From contig JAVTVJ010000372.1 in NCBI GenBank assembly GCA_034509425.1, positions 496,001-560,000 of the forward strand: a stretch of DNA of 64,000 bases. The letters are read 5' to 3'. The translations under genes were made by a program, and so were the position numbers. This DNA is from Eopsaltria australis. Taxonomy: Eukaryota > Chordata > Aves > Passeriformes > Petroicidae. The notes under the pieces are model-generated. The model did no database searches, was not told where the DNA came from, and saw nothing but the letters and a program-made list of their open reading frames with translations. The first letter of the stretch is position 1. Each line of letters starts with the position of its first letter. Positions 48,458 through 62,329 of this stretch are shown here, piece after piece.

Positions 48458-50391
48458 GTAACTAAAAGCTGTGAGTGGCCCCTCTCCCATGAATGTGCTT
48501 TATGGAAGTGTTAAGTTCTTGACTCAGGTAGCCAAAACCTAGAGAGTGCCAGAATAAAGGCTGTCACTGAAAATATCCTCATGTGCATTTACAGTGCTGC
48601 ACAGTGATGTTTGCCAGTGTTTGTCCCTCCTCTCAATGGACACATGCCTCAGAGCTATTGACAGGTACCTTCAAAGCAAGCATTGTGCAATCCTATCTCT
48701 GATTTCCAGCTGTGCTTCAGAACGTGTAAGTTTAGAAGGCTAAATAGTCGTGTGTTGCCCATGGGGAGATGGACCCTAAAGGGACAGTGCAGGGCCTCCC
48801 TTAGAGAGCAACTCTGTCATGTTTTCCTGCAAATTATTGACTCTGAGAAAGATTTAAAAAGAAGACAGATTCTATATCAGTTAAACACATTCTGTGGCTA
48901 GCTTTTTTTCTTTTTAATTTATTTTTAATTTTTTTTTCTTAGTTTTCCTTAGCCTTATGTCCAGCTCTTGTTGTCTTGTCTAGTGATTCGTATAGTTCCT
49001 TTCTTATGTCCCTTGGGCGTAGCAGGGAGTTGCTGAATGAGTGGAACATATGAGTTCTCTGCTTTTAATTCAGCTGAGGGCTGCTGAGCAGGGAATACCC
49101 CAGCCTGGTGTCATGCAGGATTCTTAGTGGAGTGTTAGTTTTAAGGAAGTGAAGTTGCAAAATGCTAGCAAGTGTAAACAGCCCATTTTGGAGAAGTGTC
49201 AAGTGTGGCCAGATTAGTTCTGTGAAATTGGCAGCTTCCTAAAGTCAAAGGGGGCAAAGCTGCAAGGTCCAGGTAGTAAGGTTTTCAAGTGGTTTTTGTT
49301 TGGTTTTTGGTTTGGGTTTTTTTCCCTGACAGTCTTCTCTTGAAAGCAGACCCCTTGCACAGAGAATTCAGAATTCATGTTGATTGATCTGTGCATGCTG
49401 GATAACCTAACCATGGTGCACATCTGCAGCTGAACTAGGCTGGACTGCATCCTGTGGCCAGGTTGGGTACAAGTAATGTGACCTGTTCATGAAAAATTGC
49501 CTTAGAATAATGTACATCTCACTCTGATTTGGCAGATGCAGACATGAAAAGCTGGGTGAGATGAGTCTCCCATGCCATGTTACTTCAATAGTCAAAATGG
49601 TGTAACCATGAATTTTATCCATCACAGTTTTCAGTAGCCTTTTTTTTTAGCTAGAGTTGTTATTTTAAATTGCTTCCCTGGACATCCAGAAACTCGACAT
49701 CAAGTAACCATTTTCTCCTCATTCTGCTGGCCTTTGCATATAACAGGTATGGTACGAAGACTTAGTTTCATGTTTCAGTTGGCTGAATTTGCTGAGCTGG
49801 ATGCATCTTGCATACTCTGAAGGGTGTTAGAACTTCAGGCTTCATTTTTCAGTGTAAACCAAAGAGCTGTTGTAGAAACATTCTGTCCAATGCTCTAATT
49901 TTAGCCTGAGTTAATTAAATAGTATCAAAAAGAGGATTTTATCTCAACTAGCTATGTGAAAGTTAGCTACCTACATCTGAGCAGAGTATTTACAGTCTCT
50001 ACAGCCAGTGAAGAGAAATAGGCACTTCAGAGAGAAACTTCTCACACGACTTCATTTGGATGGGATGAATCACTGTGTGGAAATTCTATTGTTTCTGTTG
50101 ACTGTAGAAGGAACATAAATAAGTATATTTGACATGTGCTGCTGTGTCTCAGGTGAAGTCCATTTCCTCGATCTTTCTCTACTTAACTACTTTAAATCAG
50201 TAAACCGATCAGACACATAGTGACACGCAGTGAATAAAGGGAGCAGTGGGAGTGTTTTGAAAGAGTTTCACAAAAGCTGATCATGTCCTTCATTCCTCAA
50301 ACAAAACTGTCAGGAACAAGTGCAAGGCATAAAAAGCCCTGTAATTGTTATCTCGTATACTCACTTTTGCCTTCATTATTGTGTTTTGCAG
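48458..50391 (+). other. HS1BP3: HS1BP3 intron 3
   Basis: A phase-1 intron of about 1.9 kb. It has T-rich stretches at 48900-48945 and GTTTTTGTTTGG-type repeats near 49290-49320. No repeat family or exon was recognised. The acceptor is GTTTTGCAG at 50383-50391. Confidence 0.85.
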
Positions 50392-50611
50392 GAACAAAAT
50401 CTTCCAGTGCTGTTGACTTCAAGGGTAAAAACAAGCCTTATGACAGGGAGAAAGAAGATGAAGAAAATGAGGGGTTGGATTTTTTCAAAGAGGAGAAGAC
50501 ACCTGACTTAATCTCACAGCTTTTATCAGTGGAAAATGTCAAAAAAGGGGAGAAAAAAGAAGAGGGAGATGAGGAAGAAGAGGAAATTTTAGACCCTCTT
50601 GGTATAATCAG
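50392..50611 (+). CDS. HS1BP3: HS1BP3 exon 4: acidic linker
   Basis: This exon encodes residues 140-212 and two bases of codon 213. It follows the PX domain and is highly charged: Lys/Asp/Glu-rich with an EEGDEEEEEILDP stretch, then the conserved DPLGIIR end that corresponds to DPLGIMR in human HS1BP3. The middle is far less conserved than the PX exons, as expected for a disordered linker. GTATGG donor at 50612, phase 2, so codon 213 (Arg) is split. The remaining C-terminal exons, which in human carry Lys/Pro-rich motifs, are not visible before the window ends. Confidence 0.92.
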
Positions 50612-53600
50612 GTATGGCTAAAATCCTATAAATTAGGTATTTAGATTTTAGCCTTTCTGTATAAGACTGTTGTATGTCACTGTCCCCTCATTGCTAAATT
50701 TCACAGAGGAGGAGGGGTCTCTGTAGTTCATGAATGAGGTGCCTTGATAGAGGGAAGAGACTTCGTAGTGCCTTTTCAGTGCATTCCTCAGGACATCAAA
50801 GTGACAGGGACATCATGAATGCCTTGGTAACAGTGTGCTGGTTTGTATTAATTGATTTGTGGTGAAGAGGGAAAATGTCAACCCATCACACTGACCTACA
50901 GAAGGTACTTTGCTGGGCACTGCTGGGTTCTACCACAAAGCATCAACCCTCCAGCATCCAGTGGATGTGCCTTCTGGAGTACACTGGACTCTCTGATTAC
51001 AGTATCTGCAACTGCTTTTGAGCTCACTTGTGGCTTTTCTTTCCTTTTTCCTTTGTCTGAAGGTGTCACACACTAAATGCCGCTTAAGGCATAAGCAGTA
51101 ACAGCTTGAGAAACAGTAATTGGACCAAAGCTTTCTGATATTAGTATCTGGGTTACCTGTCCAGTAATTTTCAGACAGTTACTTTCTTCACTTCAAGATG
51201 GAATTTCTCACTGAATTCCAAACCTATTTCTAGCTACTGAAGTCTGGAAGCAAATTTAGTTTTTCTGTGGCTGGGATCATGAGTATCAGCTACTTTTTAG
51301 GGTGTCTCAGGCTTTAGATGTCCAAGTAGAGAAGGTGTAGCTGTTCTTGATCTTCAGTAAGCACTGACTGACCCAGCTGGATGGTTTCAGCCACCCAGAG
51401 TCACCAGCCACTGAATGTTGTCTTGGATCTAGACTGTGCCTTCAAAATGCTTCTGCATAGCAATAGGCAGTAACTGATAATAACAAGCCAGACCCCTCCC
51501 TTGGTGTTTCCCAATGACATTAAATCATTTCCAGGGGATCATTCACTCTAGGCTCTAAGCTGCAGTCTCCAACACTAAGTTTGGTCAAATAAGATGATTA
51601 GTACTGGAAGCACTCTTTGGACTTTCCTCCTGCTGTTAAAATCATATGTAATCATGGATGCCCAGATATTGTCCTTTTTATTTGAAGTATTTAATCCTTT
51701 AAATCAGAAAAGATTCACCAGGAAAAGCTCACCAGAAAACACTATTACTCTTTCGACAAAATGCGCTGAATTACTCAGCATCAAAATCAGTCTTTTAAGG
51801 AGAGTTTAAAAATGTAAATAACTATTTAGAATGAGAAGTTAGATAAAGTAATGCTTCCCACAAAATGGTCCTTTGTTGGTATGTTTACAAAAGCTGCTGT
51901 CCTTTTTTGGATAGGAAAATGATCTATTGGGTTAGCAAATGCAATGCTATATTTTCTGACTTACAACAAATAGAAGCTGTAAAGAGCTTGCTGTGCCAAA
52001 GCAAGCAAGAAGTTTGCTTTTCTCCTCTGCACAGTTTGACATAGCATTTGAAAATCTTGATTATTTTGGTCTTCTAATGCACTGAAGAATGACAAGATCT
52101 GGTATTTAATCCTCATTTAGTTTATTGCTTCCATTCCTTCCAAGTACAGAATTCTTACTGAATCAAAATAACATCATTTATATAAGAAGTATGGTCTTCA
52201 CTGAGACAGAGCTGCAGTGTGACATATTATGCAGTCAGATGTTTTTCACTCTAAACAGTGGGTGGCTATCTATGAAAGAAATCTCCATGTCTGTTTATTA
52301 GTGTTTTTGTGACTCTCACATCACAGTGTTGGAGCACAAGCATGAAAGTGGAAATGAGAATTCTGAGTTGAATTTTTCATTGTCTCTGTTCTCCTGTGAC
52401 TCATTCTGCTTCCATGGAAGTTATTTTCAGCTCACATCGATGGAGATCAGATTGGACATCAGCACTGTATCCCAGCTTTGTGCCATCTAGTAAAAGGTGT
52501 CTAGGTGAGAGGCTAAGGGCAGGAGCATAGTGGTCAATGGATTGGCAGTTCTCAGGGGACATTTTAGGGTGTCTTCTATGCCTGATAAAATATTTGGTGC
52601 TTACGTGCTTTGAAGAGGGAGCTGCAGCCTCACAGTTTCAGTGCTTCAAAAGTGCTTGAAGTTACTTTGGCATGGGAATGAATAAACAGGAGGTGAAGCA
52701 GATAGATACATGTGTTTAGTTGTAAATTGTCCCCTAGTGCCTAGTAAATTCAGGATAAAAAAGGAAAAAAATCCATGCTCCTTTCCTCTCTGAAAAACCT
52801 TTGGAAAGATGTAGAGTCAGCACTGAAACAAGCCAGTCCATTTCATGCAGTAGTGGTGGCCAGAGTGCTTTGAGCAGCAGAGCTCCAGCCTAAATTGAAT
52901 CATGTGTTTGGCATAATCTTGCAGGTTTTTTGCTTTCTGGATGAGGATGAAACTGCTCCAGTAGCACAGGCCTCCATATGCTGTCAGCATGCTTCATTTG
53001 GTAACAACTTCTCCTCCTGGGCCAGAAGGCTGTGAATTGGATTTGGCCCAGCACTGCTGCTGTGCTGCTGAACCACCCAATATCCAGTTAAATATCTGGC
53101 CTTGGGGGTAAAATGCTGAACTAGGGCCTTTTCTTTCTGGTTTGTATTGCTGGTGATCATCCAGGTGGAAGCTCATAATGCCGTGGTTCCTTTAGCCTGG
53201 AAGTGGCATCCCTGTGATACGGAATCTCTGCCTCGCTTTCAAGGCTGTGTCTGAGTTGTTCTTTGATGTCAGGTGGGCAAACTCACTTGCCAGTTCAGCT
53301 CTTCATCTTCTGTGGGTATTAATGATGATCTACAAACTTTGTGTTTCTCTGTTGTGTGGTTCTTATGCCTCAAAGCTTTCTCTCTGTGTTAGCAGGGTGA
53401 TTCTGGCATTCTTAACAACAGAAAGACTGGGGGTTTTGCTGTCCAACTCAGGAACAATACATATTTCTGATTAAGTTTTCATCGTTTAACACCCCTCTTC
53501 CTTTATATTTTTTTACCCCAGGAGCCTGGTTCTTCCTAGAATAAAAGGTGCTCAAAAATAACTAGTATTTGTGGGATGCGGTGTTAAAGTTCATTAAAAT

Positions 53601-56600
53601 ATGTTTTCTTCTCTTTACCCTCTGCCTTTCGTGATAGTTTGCAGTACTTTTATTCCTGTGTATTGTCACCAATTACTCCACAAGTTTTCCTGGAGATTTG
53701 TAGAAATCTTTTCAGCTTTGGACACAACATACAGATCCTGTAAGAAAAATCACTGCTAATAAAGAGTAAGATGATCCTTTGATATCAGCTGTGCATAAGG
53801 GAATGAGTTATAGTATACTCACTTTGTAGCAGGGGCACACTTTTAGCTCTATTTCATTTTTCTTAGCAGTTTAAGTATGCAGTGACTTGTAAATCACTGT
53901 AAGGCTCTCATAGCATTTTTTTTAAGTTAGCATCTCTTGGGTTTGAGGTTTTTTTAATTTTTTTTTTCACTTAAGCCACAATCATTATAATATTCTTTTG
54001 TTAAAATGTTTTAATTCCCTTATAAGTAGGCAGTCAGATACATACTTAGCTCACCATTGTAGGGACAATGTTAGGTATATTGACTTAGCTTTGTCACCAC
54101 TCTTACTCTTCTTTAAATCCATGGACCTCAACATCTGCAGATACATAGTTTTAAATCCTTAGTAGGCTACCACGGTGCTTTGGTATCTGGGTTTTTAGAG
54201 GTGCAGTATCTTCTAACAATGCTGTGTTTTAAAGGATTTTCCTCATAAATTGCAAAATAGTATTGTGTGGCTAGTCTCAATTGCAGGGGGTTCTCCAAAT
54301 GGAATGCTTTTAGGAATGGAAGAAACAAGAGCAGAGGATCTGAAAGAGGCTAATCCTCTGAAGGGAAAGCATGGAAGAGAGACACAAGTTGAATGAGCTA
54401 TTCACCTGAACTTGATAGTACTGTTGAAAATTCTGCAATGGAAAAAGGTGTGATTTGCCAGTGGTCTGAGGGAGGTTGGCACAGAGTGAGAGGAGCTGTG
54501 TGAAGCAGGGATCTGGAGCAGCAGCAGTGCTCAGCCAGCTCAGCTGTGCCAGGGTGCCTTGGCCAGGGCTGACTGAGCAGTGCCTGGCCGTGGCTTTACC
54601 ATGAGGTTCTCCTGTCCTCTCAGTGTGGTTGACTGTGTCCAGAATGCCCACTGGAAGTGGCTTCTGGGCTGTGGTTGGGATGGTTTGGAGAAGGCAGGTT
54701 GTCCCATGCCAGGGGATTATCAGGGAATGTTCTGACAACTTGAATTGTTGAACCGAGCCCCTGTGCTCAGGCCCAGGCTGGGAAGGATTACTCAAAAAGT
54801 AGTATGGCCCCATGTTCCTCTACCCACAGAGCTTTCTGTCTGCTGCCACTCTGCCCTCAAGGTTCCCTAGGGCTTAGCTTTCTGTAGGGTATTCAGGCAT
54901 CCAGTTTGGGATTTTTTTGCTTAATCCGAGTAAGACCAAGTTCATATTTCCAAGTCTTCATCTTAAAGCAAGTTAAAAAACACATCACCATAACTGGACT
55001 GGGTTCTGTCTTCTTCCTCTGCGGGTTAAATAGGGAGTTTTACTGTTTGCATGTTGAAGCCAAAAGCTTTAGCATCCTTCTCCTCCCACTTTGTAGTCAC
55101 AACAACGGAATTTAGTACTTGTTTTCAGTTCATTCCAAAAAACCTCAGCAGCTGATTAAAATGACTGCAAAGCAGCTCCTCTGAACAAAGCAACAATTCT
55201 GCAAAAGGAGCGTGGCTGCCTCATGGGTTAAAACATGCAGCAGCCTTTTCAGTGCATGCATTTCTTCAGCTGCAATTACCTTCTGAGGTAGTATTTGTTT
55301 TCCACTTTGGGAGAACCCACCTTTTCCTGTGCTTTCTTTTCCTGTCTTCGTCAGCTCTCTGCAGCCCTCACAGGAGCCTCTCCTCCACACATGGTTCCTC
55401 CCTTCCGTCCTTTTTGCTTTGCCTCCCTAAATCTCTCAGTGACAGCATACATTTCTTCAGGCATAGGTTTTTCCTGGTAAACTGCACGGAAGTGAGTATT
55501 CCCTTGGCAAGATTTCTTCTGTCTCCTGATGGGTCCTGGAGAGTTTCTGTCTTGACTGTGCCTTTACTATTGTTTCAGAGGATTTCCCCTTGTGGCTTCT
55601 CCTCATCCAAATTTGTGCCTCTCCTGAGGAATACAGACACGTGGGTAGGTGGAAGCTTTGTGTCTGTTGTGTTTAAACACTGATGCAGCTAAGTCCTGAC
55701 AATAGTTAGGAAGGGATGGGGCTGGTGAGGGCTGATGTTTTGGGTGCCTTCTTTCAGAGGTTTTTTAAATCCTTGTAGCTGGTTGTTGCTGGGGTCAAGC
55801 TCAAGCACCTCCAGTGCTAGAGGTTTGCTGTTGCTGGGTTTAGTTGGTGAGGAGATTATTAAAGCACTCAGTGCTTTTCCTGGCTGCAGATGAAGTGGGT
55901 GATGGCTTGGTGCAGCAGACTGGCAGGGAATGAGCAGCCAGGAGCCAGCCCTGGCCTTGCCAGAGCCTGCAGAGCCAGGCAGGCTGCAGGAGGAGGTAGG
56001 CTGGCACACAAACAGCAGTTGTTTCTGGGTTGCATCCTACATCTTCATGTTTCCCAGCCCCTTAATGGCAGCCATGCTAGAGTTGGACTCCTGAGTTGTT
56101 ATTCCAGTGCTCCCTTTCCTTTCCTCTTCCCTGTTAAGGCAGGAGAGCCTAGAATGGCCTCAGCCTTTCATTTTTGAGGAAGACATGAGTGGCAACATTT
56201 GATCTTTCGTCCTCTGCCAGAAACCTTGGGCAGCTGAGAGTGGCTGATGAAGAGGCAGAAATCAGCTTAAGGGGAATCTTGCATTTAGCATCTTTCTAAG
56301 TGCTTTTATTGTTGGAGTGCCCAGAGCTGTAATGGGTGAGGGCAGTGTACTTGCTCATGGATTTTCCCCTCCAAGGAAGAGAATTTCTGCAGCGGTGTTG
56401 CAGCACAGCTGCTGTCTGCTGGACAGATGGTCTGGAGCAAACTTGTCAAAATGTGTGTTCAGCTGCTGTGCCTTCTGGTCTTTGGCTGGCAGGGTTGTAT
56501 TCCTGCCACTCCTCGGGCATCCTGCTCCTCAGCCACTCACAAATTCACAGCTGCCTTTTGGTCCAGCCAGGTACGTGTTTGCCTTCCCCTCTGAATGCAG

Positions 56601-59039
56601 TAGGATTTATACACAGCATAAAAACAACTTGTCTGTTTGTCGTGGTCAGCTAAGAGTGAGTTAAAGGTGTCAAAACATCAAAGAAGAGAGAAGATACAGG
56701 TTATTTTTTCTTTAATAAAATTCAAATAGTCAAAACAATGAACGACAAAATAGAGCTTTGTTTCCTAGCAGTGTGTGTATCCGTGCTCACAGCTGTGAAG
56801 CCTTCAGAGATTTAAACAGGCAGATCTTTATTTTCTGTCAGTTGTTGAGTCACAAGCTTGGGTTGCAAGGCATGTTTGACCATCACTTTGCCAAGTGACA
56901 CAAGTATTTGTCGCAATTCCAGTCCAGCTGCTGTCAGATTGGCAGCTCACAACATCCCAGTAAACAACCCCATTGGTATTCTACTGAGGGATGAAACTTT
57001 TCTGAAAACCAAGGATAATAGTCTGGTATAGTGTTCTTCTCCATCAGAGAGAGAAGAAAGAAGAAAAGGGAGCAAAAATTCTGTGTTACCTACCCAGTCA
57101 GAGGATAAACTTCACCCACTTTTCATAAATTGTCTGGTCCCAACCTTTTTTAGGGGCAACGTTGTAGCCTGTCCTTGGGATTGTTTTAACTGAGTGGCTA
57201 GGGAGTAAAGCAGGTAGGCAGGGATGCTCCCCTTACAGAAATTCAGTCCCTCCAGTTTGTCTCCTGAACTATTTTGTTTTTATAGGTGCTTTGTGAGTGG
57301 TGTTTCCCTTGCTTTCCTTTCTCTTCTGCCACCAATTCCATCTCCTGAGAAGAGCTTCTGATGTGTTTTCTTACTGAAAATCTTGCTGCGCCCCCACAAA
57401 TGGGAGGTTGAGGGTGATTGAAAGAAAACAATGGAAAATTAAACCGTGTTTAGCTGCTGGGTCTCACAGAACCATCCATATTCATTCTGTGTTATGTCTT
57501 CTGAGCAGGAGAAACCTGCTCTTTTGGGATAACTCTAGCAAGGCTTGTGTGGCTCCAGGTGGTGGAACTGAGACCCTTTCCTAGCTGTACTTCCCAGCCA
57601 GGGAAATTGAGTTGGATATGTGAAAGACTTGGCCCTCTTCTCTCATGGCTTTTCTTTTGAGGGCAGACTGAATGGAATTATGCTCAGGAAAACAGATTTT
57701 TGGGTACCCCTGACCTTGTAGTTGACATATGTTCTATCCATAAGCACTCCTTCAGGAGAGTGTGTTGCACAGGTGATTGCTGCTGTGTCTGCTCCTGGCA
57801 ATGAGAAAGAACTGTACCTTGGGATCAGAGCTAGGGCACTCACACTGTCAGGGAGATTTGGAGTGAATACACAAGTCACAGCTCTCAAGTTGGCTGTTCT
57901 GTGTTTTCTTTTATTTTGGAAATAGTCGTTTCCCTGACCTAAGGAAAACCTGTGAGAGTCCTCCCTGTGCCAGCATTGTCCTTATCTGCATTCATATTTC
58001 CCTGTCTAGTGTTGGATTTTTGGTCCCATGAGATTATGCAGTCATTATTTCCCCAGGTTTTAAAGCAATTGCCTGGCTTAGAGTTCATTGGTGAGTTTCT
58101 GTCATGACTGGCTTGAGTGATTCCAGTACATACACAGCTGGAACATGAGGATCCTTTGGGAAAGAGTTTAAGTAATTATTTTAATGTGCTTCATTTTCTT
58201 TCTGATTAGAATACTGAATATACCTTAATGAGTGTTATAAATAGTTAATCTGTGTTTATGCCATCATCCTAAACCCAAAGGGCTGAAAATAGCTCTCTAG
58301 TCTGTGTAGTGTTACAGCTGTGTGTACCATCCGGTGGTGTTTCCAAGCAGAACACAAATGTAACTACACCTGGGGTAAAATGCAGCAAGGACTTAATTGC
58401 TTCATGCAACACTTCATTGCAGCATCAGACCATAAATGAAGAACACTTAATTCAACTGGAAATGCAGAGGGAATTGCACCCGTGTAAATGCAAATACCCG
58501 GCTTGGAATTTGACCAGATTGCTAAAGTAGATTGTCTCCTTTTAAGAAAGATTTCACAGGATTTTTAACAGACCTGGTTCATTGTTTACAAGGTACTAAA
58601 GGAATAAAACATGCACTTTCCTGTATACAGAAGAGCTATAGAACCAAGTAATATCAGGGAACTGGAATGAAATGCCATCGCCACTAGCTGGCACCAGCTT
58701 TCAAATAATTCCCATAGTCCTCTGAGCGAACTCTTGGGTTTTGGTTTCCCCCTCCTGTTTGGCAGGACGTGCAGGCATTTGTAGCAGAGCTTGGCAGCAC
58801 TGAAGGTGTGCAGGAGCTGCCATGGGCCGGTCTGCAGGAGTATCCAGCAAGTCCTTACTTAACTGAGACAGGAGGAGTAGGAGGCAGGAGATCCTTTGGA
58901 GAGGCTACAGGATAAATTTATGACTACACAGAATCAAAAGTGTCTTTTTTTTTTTTACTTCTCCTTTGGAAGAGGATTGAACATGATGTAATTGGGCAGA
59001 TTTAAACATGTTTTGTTTCATGGACTTTGCAATAATAGG

Positions 59040-59600
59040 ATGACTCAAGTCCTTAATTAGAATAAAAAAGCATTACCTCATCGATGAGCCTGATCCTTTC
59101 ACCAAGGCAGGGGAAGTCTTTAATCGACAGATACAGAGAACTGCTCATAGATGAGGCAGCCTGCTAATGAGGGATGGATTCAGAGCTGCCCTATTGCCTT
59201 ACTGTTTACTGAAGAAGCTGTCTGTGGGGTGAATGTGTGCTCAGTTTGAGATGGGAAACCTTCTTTTCCTTTCATCTAATGCTGTCAGGTTCCTAATCCA
59301 GCAGACTTAATAAAACCATTGTTCCATTTTCCCCATGGACCTGCTGCAGACATTTCTGTCTTCATTTCAAAGGATCAAAGAATCAGCTTTTGGAAGACCA
59401 TTTTTGAAAGCAATCTGTAAAACTTTGCCAAAAATCTATGATTTAGCTGTATAACTATAGGCTGGTACTAATTAACACACCTGGGGATCACATCTTTTAC
59501 TACTGCCCCTTGCAGCATTTGGCTAGGTCTGGAATCATCTGAAATGTCAATTAAAAAGGAAAGGCCCTAAGGACAGATGCATCTGGGATTCACCAGCTCT
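59040..59600. promoter_or_regulatory. Candidate developmental enhancer in HS1BP3 intron 4
   Basis: Dense recognisable motifs occur in non-repetitive sequence. They are a 12-bp palindrome with ATCGAT (59077-59088), a SOX-like CATTGTT (59317-59323), and paired TCF/LEF-like sites in TTCAAAGGATCAAAG (59366-59380). There is also a homeodomain TAATTA (59469-59474) next to the E-box CACCTG (59478-59483). Conservation was not testable here, so the enhancer call is inference. Confidence 0.35.
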
Positions 59601-61554
59601 TCATTCTGCACTTGAATTTCTTGGGTCATATCACAGTACTTAAAAGTTAGATTTCTCCATTATCCCTTTAGTAAAAGGAATAAAACTGATTTTACAGATC
59701 TGCCTGGGGAAAAGTTTCCCTTTGCACAGAAATGTGGCATTCAGATAGTTGTTAATGACCACTGTAGTTGAAGCAAAAGAAATGCTTTCCATTACCTTCT
59801 GTACATTTTGGGTAAGAGACAAACCCTTTTTTCCATATTGCCTGATATACCCAGTCATGTCCAAATCATAGGGGGAGTAAGATTTATTATGACAGTGAAA
59901 TACACAGCTGTGGTAGGTGGTTTGACTGTGGCTACACTAGTAAATAAAAGCAGACAGGAACTGTAGTGTTGCTTTTGCCAGCTAGAATGAAGTAGCTTCT
60001 GTCCAACAGCTAAATCCTTCTGCTCCCCAGAGCAAGCTGGCCATGTCCAAAACAGGAAGGGCCCTAAGCTTGTACTGATCCCTAAACTTTGTCCAGGCAT
60101 AATTTGGGAAAGCAATAATTAGCCAGGGCCAAATTCATGCTGGGGAGCATGCTAAAACTCTGAAGGCAGTTGCTGTGCACCATTATCCCAGCCCAAGCGC
60201 TCACCATGTTTATTTGCGGTTGTTGGCCCTGTTGCCCTCAAGACAGCCTGAGGAAGGTAGGAAGGTGCATTTTTAGGAGTCAGGATTGGAGTTGTTGGTG
60301 CCCTGTAATGCGGGCAGTGCTGACAATGCCTGGCACCTGAGGATGCTCTGTGGCCATAAACCCCCAGGGGCATTTTGCAGCAAGGATGGGTGTGGCTGCT
60401 GTGGCTCCTCTCAGCTGGCACTCTTGGGTGGTGGCACAGCTCAGGAGCTAGCCTGGAGCTGGGTAGGTGCAGCCTGCCTCCTTTGGGCTGTAACAGAGTT
60501 CAGCCCTGTGGGTGTGAGCTGTGGTGTATCAGGTGGCTTGGAAAAGATCTTGACTTTGATTTTCACTAGTATAGGTTATTTTCTGAGGTCTGCTCTCTGA
60601 ACCACAATTTTCTGCAACAATGTGTATTTGTCACAATACACATATGGATTGGAGTGGCTTGAATGGAAGACTGCTAAGCTTCTCTCTTCCTTGCTTTATT
60701 GCTTTTTGTCTGTAATAACATCTGAGGCATACTTGACAGCATCATTAAACACAAAACACGGTGCCATGCCCTCAAAACCATCTTACAACATTATCTAGAC
60801 CCGTTTGCAACAGACATCTCATTTTTCATCTGTGTGATGGGTTATCTGCCAGTATAGGCTGTTGTTGTGTGTAACAGTCTTGTTCTGGAAGCTTACTCCT
60901 GAATCATCCTCTTTCTCCTCTTGGCTATGAGTGCCAGAGCCATGGCCCCAACTGTTCCTGTAATATGATAAAAAACAAATGTGTTCTTAAGAGGCTTCTG
61001 AGGGATAGCCCTCACTTCCTCCCTCAGGAGCTGTTACACCAAACCCTGACCTCACTGGAGTTGTTTTTATTTGTTCAGTGGTGCTGCCAAGAGACAAGGG
61101 CAGTGCCACACAATGCAGGATGCTGGAACAGGAAGGTGAAGCACATGGTCCAGAGCTGTGCACCAAAGTCTCAGGAGAATTAGTTTCAATTCTTCATTTC
61201 AAAGACATCCTGTTTAGGCTGCTGATAGCTCACTTACGGTTTTCGGGACATTCCTGATCTGTAAATGAACAGTGCTGGCATGCCCTGATGTGCAGAGGTG
61301 CAGAGAGAGGGAATGCTGAAAGGTTGTGAGGTGTTTTGGGGCTATCCAAACATTGTGGTTTGTTGTCAGTAAGCATTGGTTTAGTTGCCCTTGGGAGGTG
61401 GTGATGCAGATGTTACCCAGCCTGTTGTGTCCCTTACTATCCTGAAGGAACTTCCTTGGTCTGCCATTCTTTTTCCAGCTGTTGGCAGCACAGCACCATT
61501 GCTCATGGGAGGGATGCTGTCACAGTGCCATTGTGTGCTGCTGGTGGATATTAT

Positions 61555-61700
61555 GAAAGGTGCGTGGTGCAGTCACCATTCCTGGGTGTGTTTAAAAACT
61601 ATTGGACTGGCACTCGGTGCCATGGTTTAGTGGAGGTGTTAGGGTATGGATTGGACTTGATGATCTTGAGGGTCTCTTCCTACCTAGTGACTCTCTGAGG
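61555..61700 (+). repeat. CR1 LINE 3' end fragment
   Basis: The order 'cctgggtgtgtttaaaaac', 'ggcactcggtgccatggttta', 'gattggacttgatgatcttg', 'gagggtctcttcctacct' matches the terminal part of avian CR1 in plus orientation. Confidence 0.88.
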
Positions 61701-62329
61701 TGTCCTTACACCCTACAGCCAAATGGACAATGGGGCAAAGGGCAGCAGTCTCCTTTCTGCTCTTTGCTTATCACATCTTCCTGGAAGGGCCTGGTACCCA
61801 GGACCCTCACAAGGACCCTTTCTAGAAGGACATCAAGCTTCCCTCCCTATCCAGTCCTCTGGCAGTGTCACACCAGCCTTTGCTCCTTCCAACAGCCCCA
61901 CAGGCCTTTGCTCTGTGCCAAAAGCATGTCATTAGCACCAGTTCAGGCTATGACTTTGCAGAGCTCTAGCACAACCCTCATGTCATTTCAAGCACTTTGA
62001 ACTTAAAAACAGATGCAGAATAAACATTAATTCCAGAATGCCACACAGAACAAGGGAAGACCAAGGCCAAGTATTTTAAAGTATGGATAAAGTCCTGCAC
62101 CAGCCCTCTTGTTCAGCAGGGTTTAGTGTATGTGCTGACTCCTGTGCTCATGGCACCTCTGCTGTGGAATTCAGTGTCAAAATCTTTCCTCAGAGAGACT
62201 ACCAGTGGCCCACCAAAGCCACTCCATCACTGCCCTCCTCATCTGGGCAGGGGAGAGAAATTACAGTGACAGACTCATGAGTTGAGATAAGGACAGGGGG
62301 AGATCATTCACCAGTGACCGTCACAGGCA

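Noticed and set aside
52920..53030. Possible exon after a 'tgcagg' acceptor-like site (FLDEDETAPVAQ-type frame)
   Set aside because: It does not resemble the HS1BP3 C-terminus and lacks a matching donor in a compatible phase.
54310..54813. 167-codon minus-strand frame in HS1BP3 intron 4
   Set aside because: No domain, no coding-like signature or flanking splice structure; chance frame in intron.
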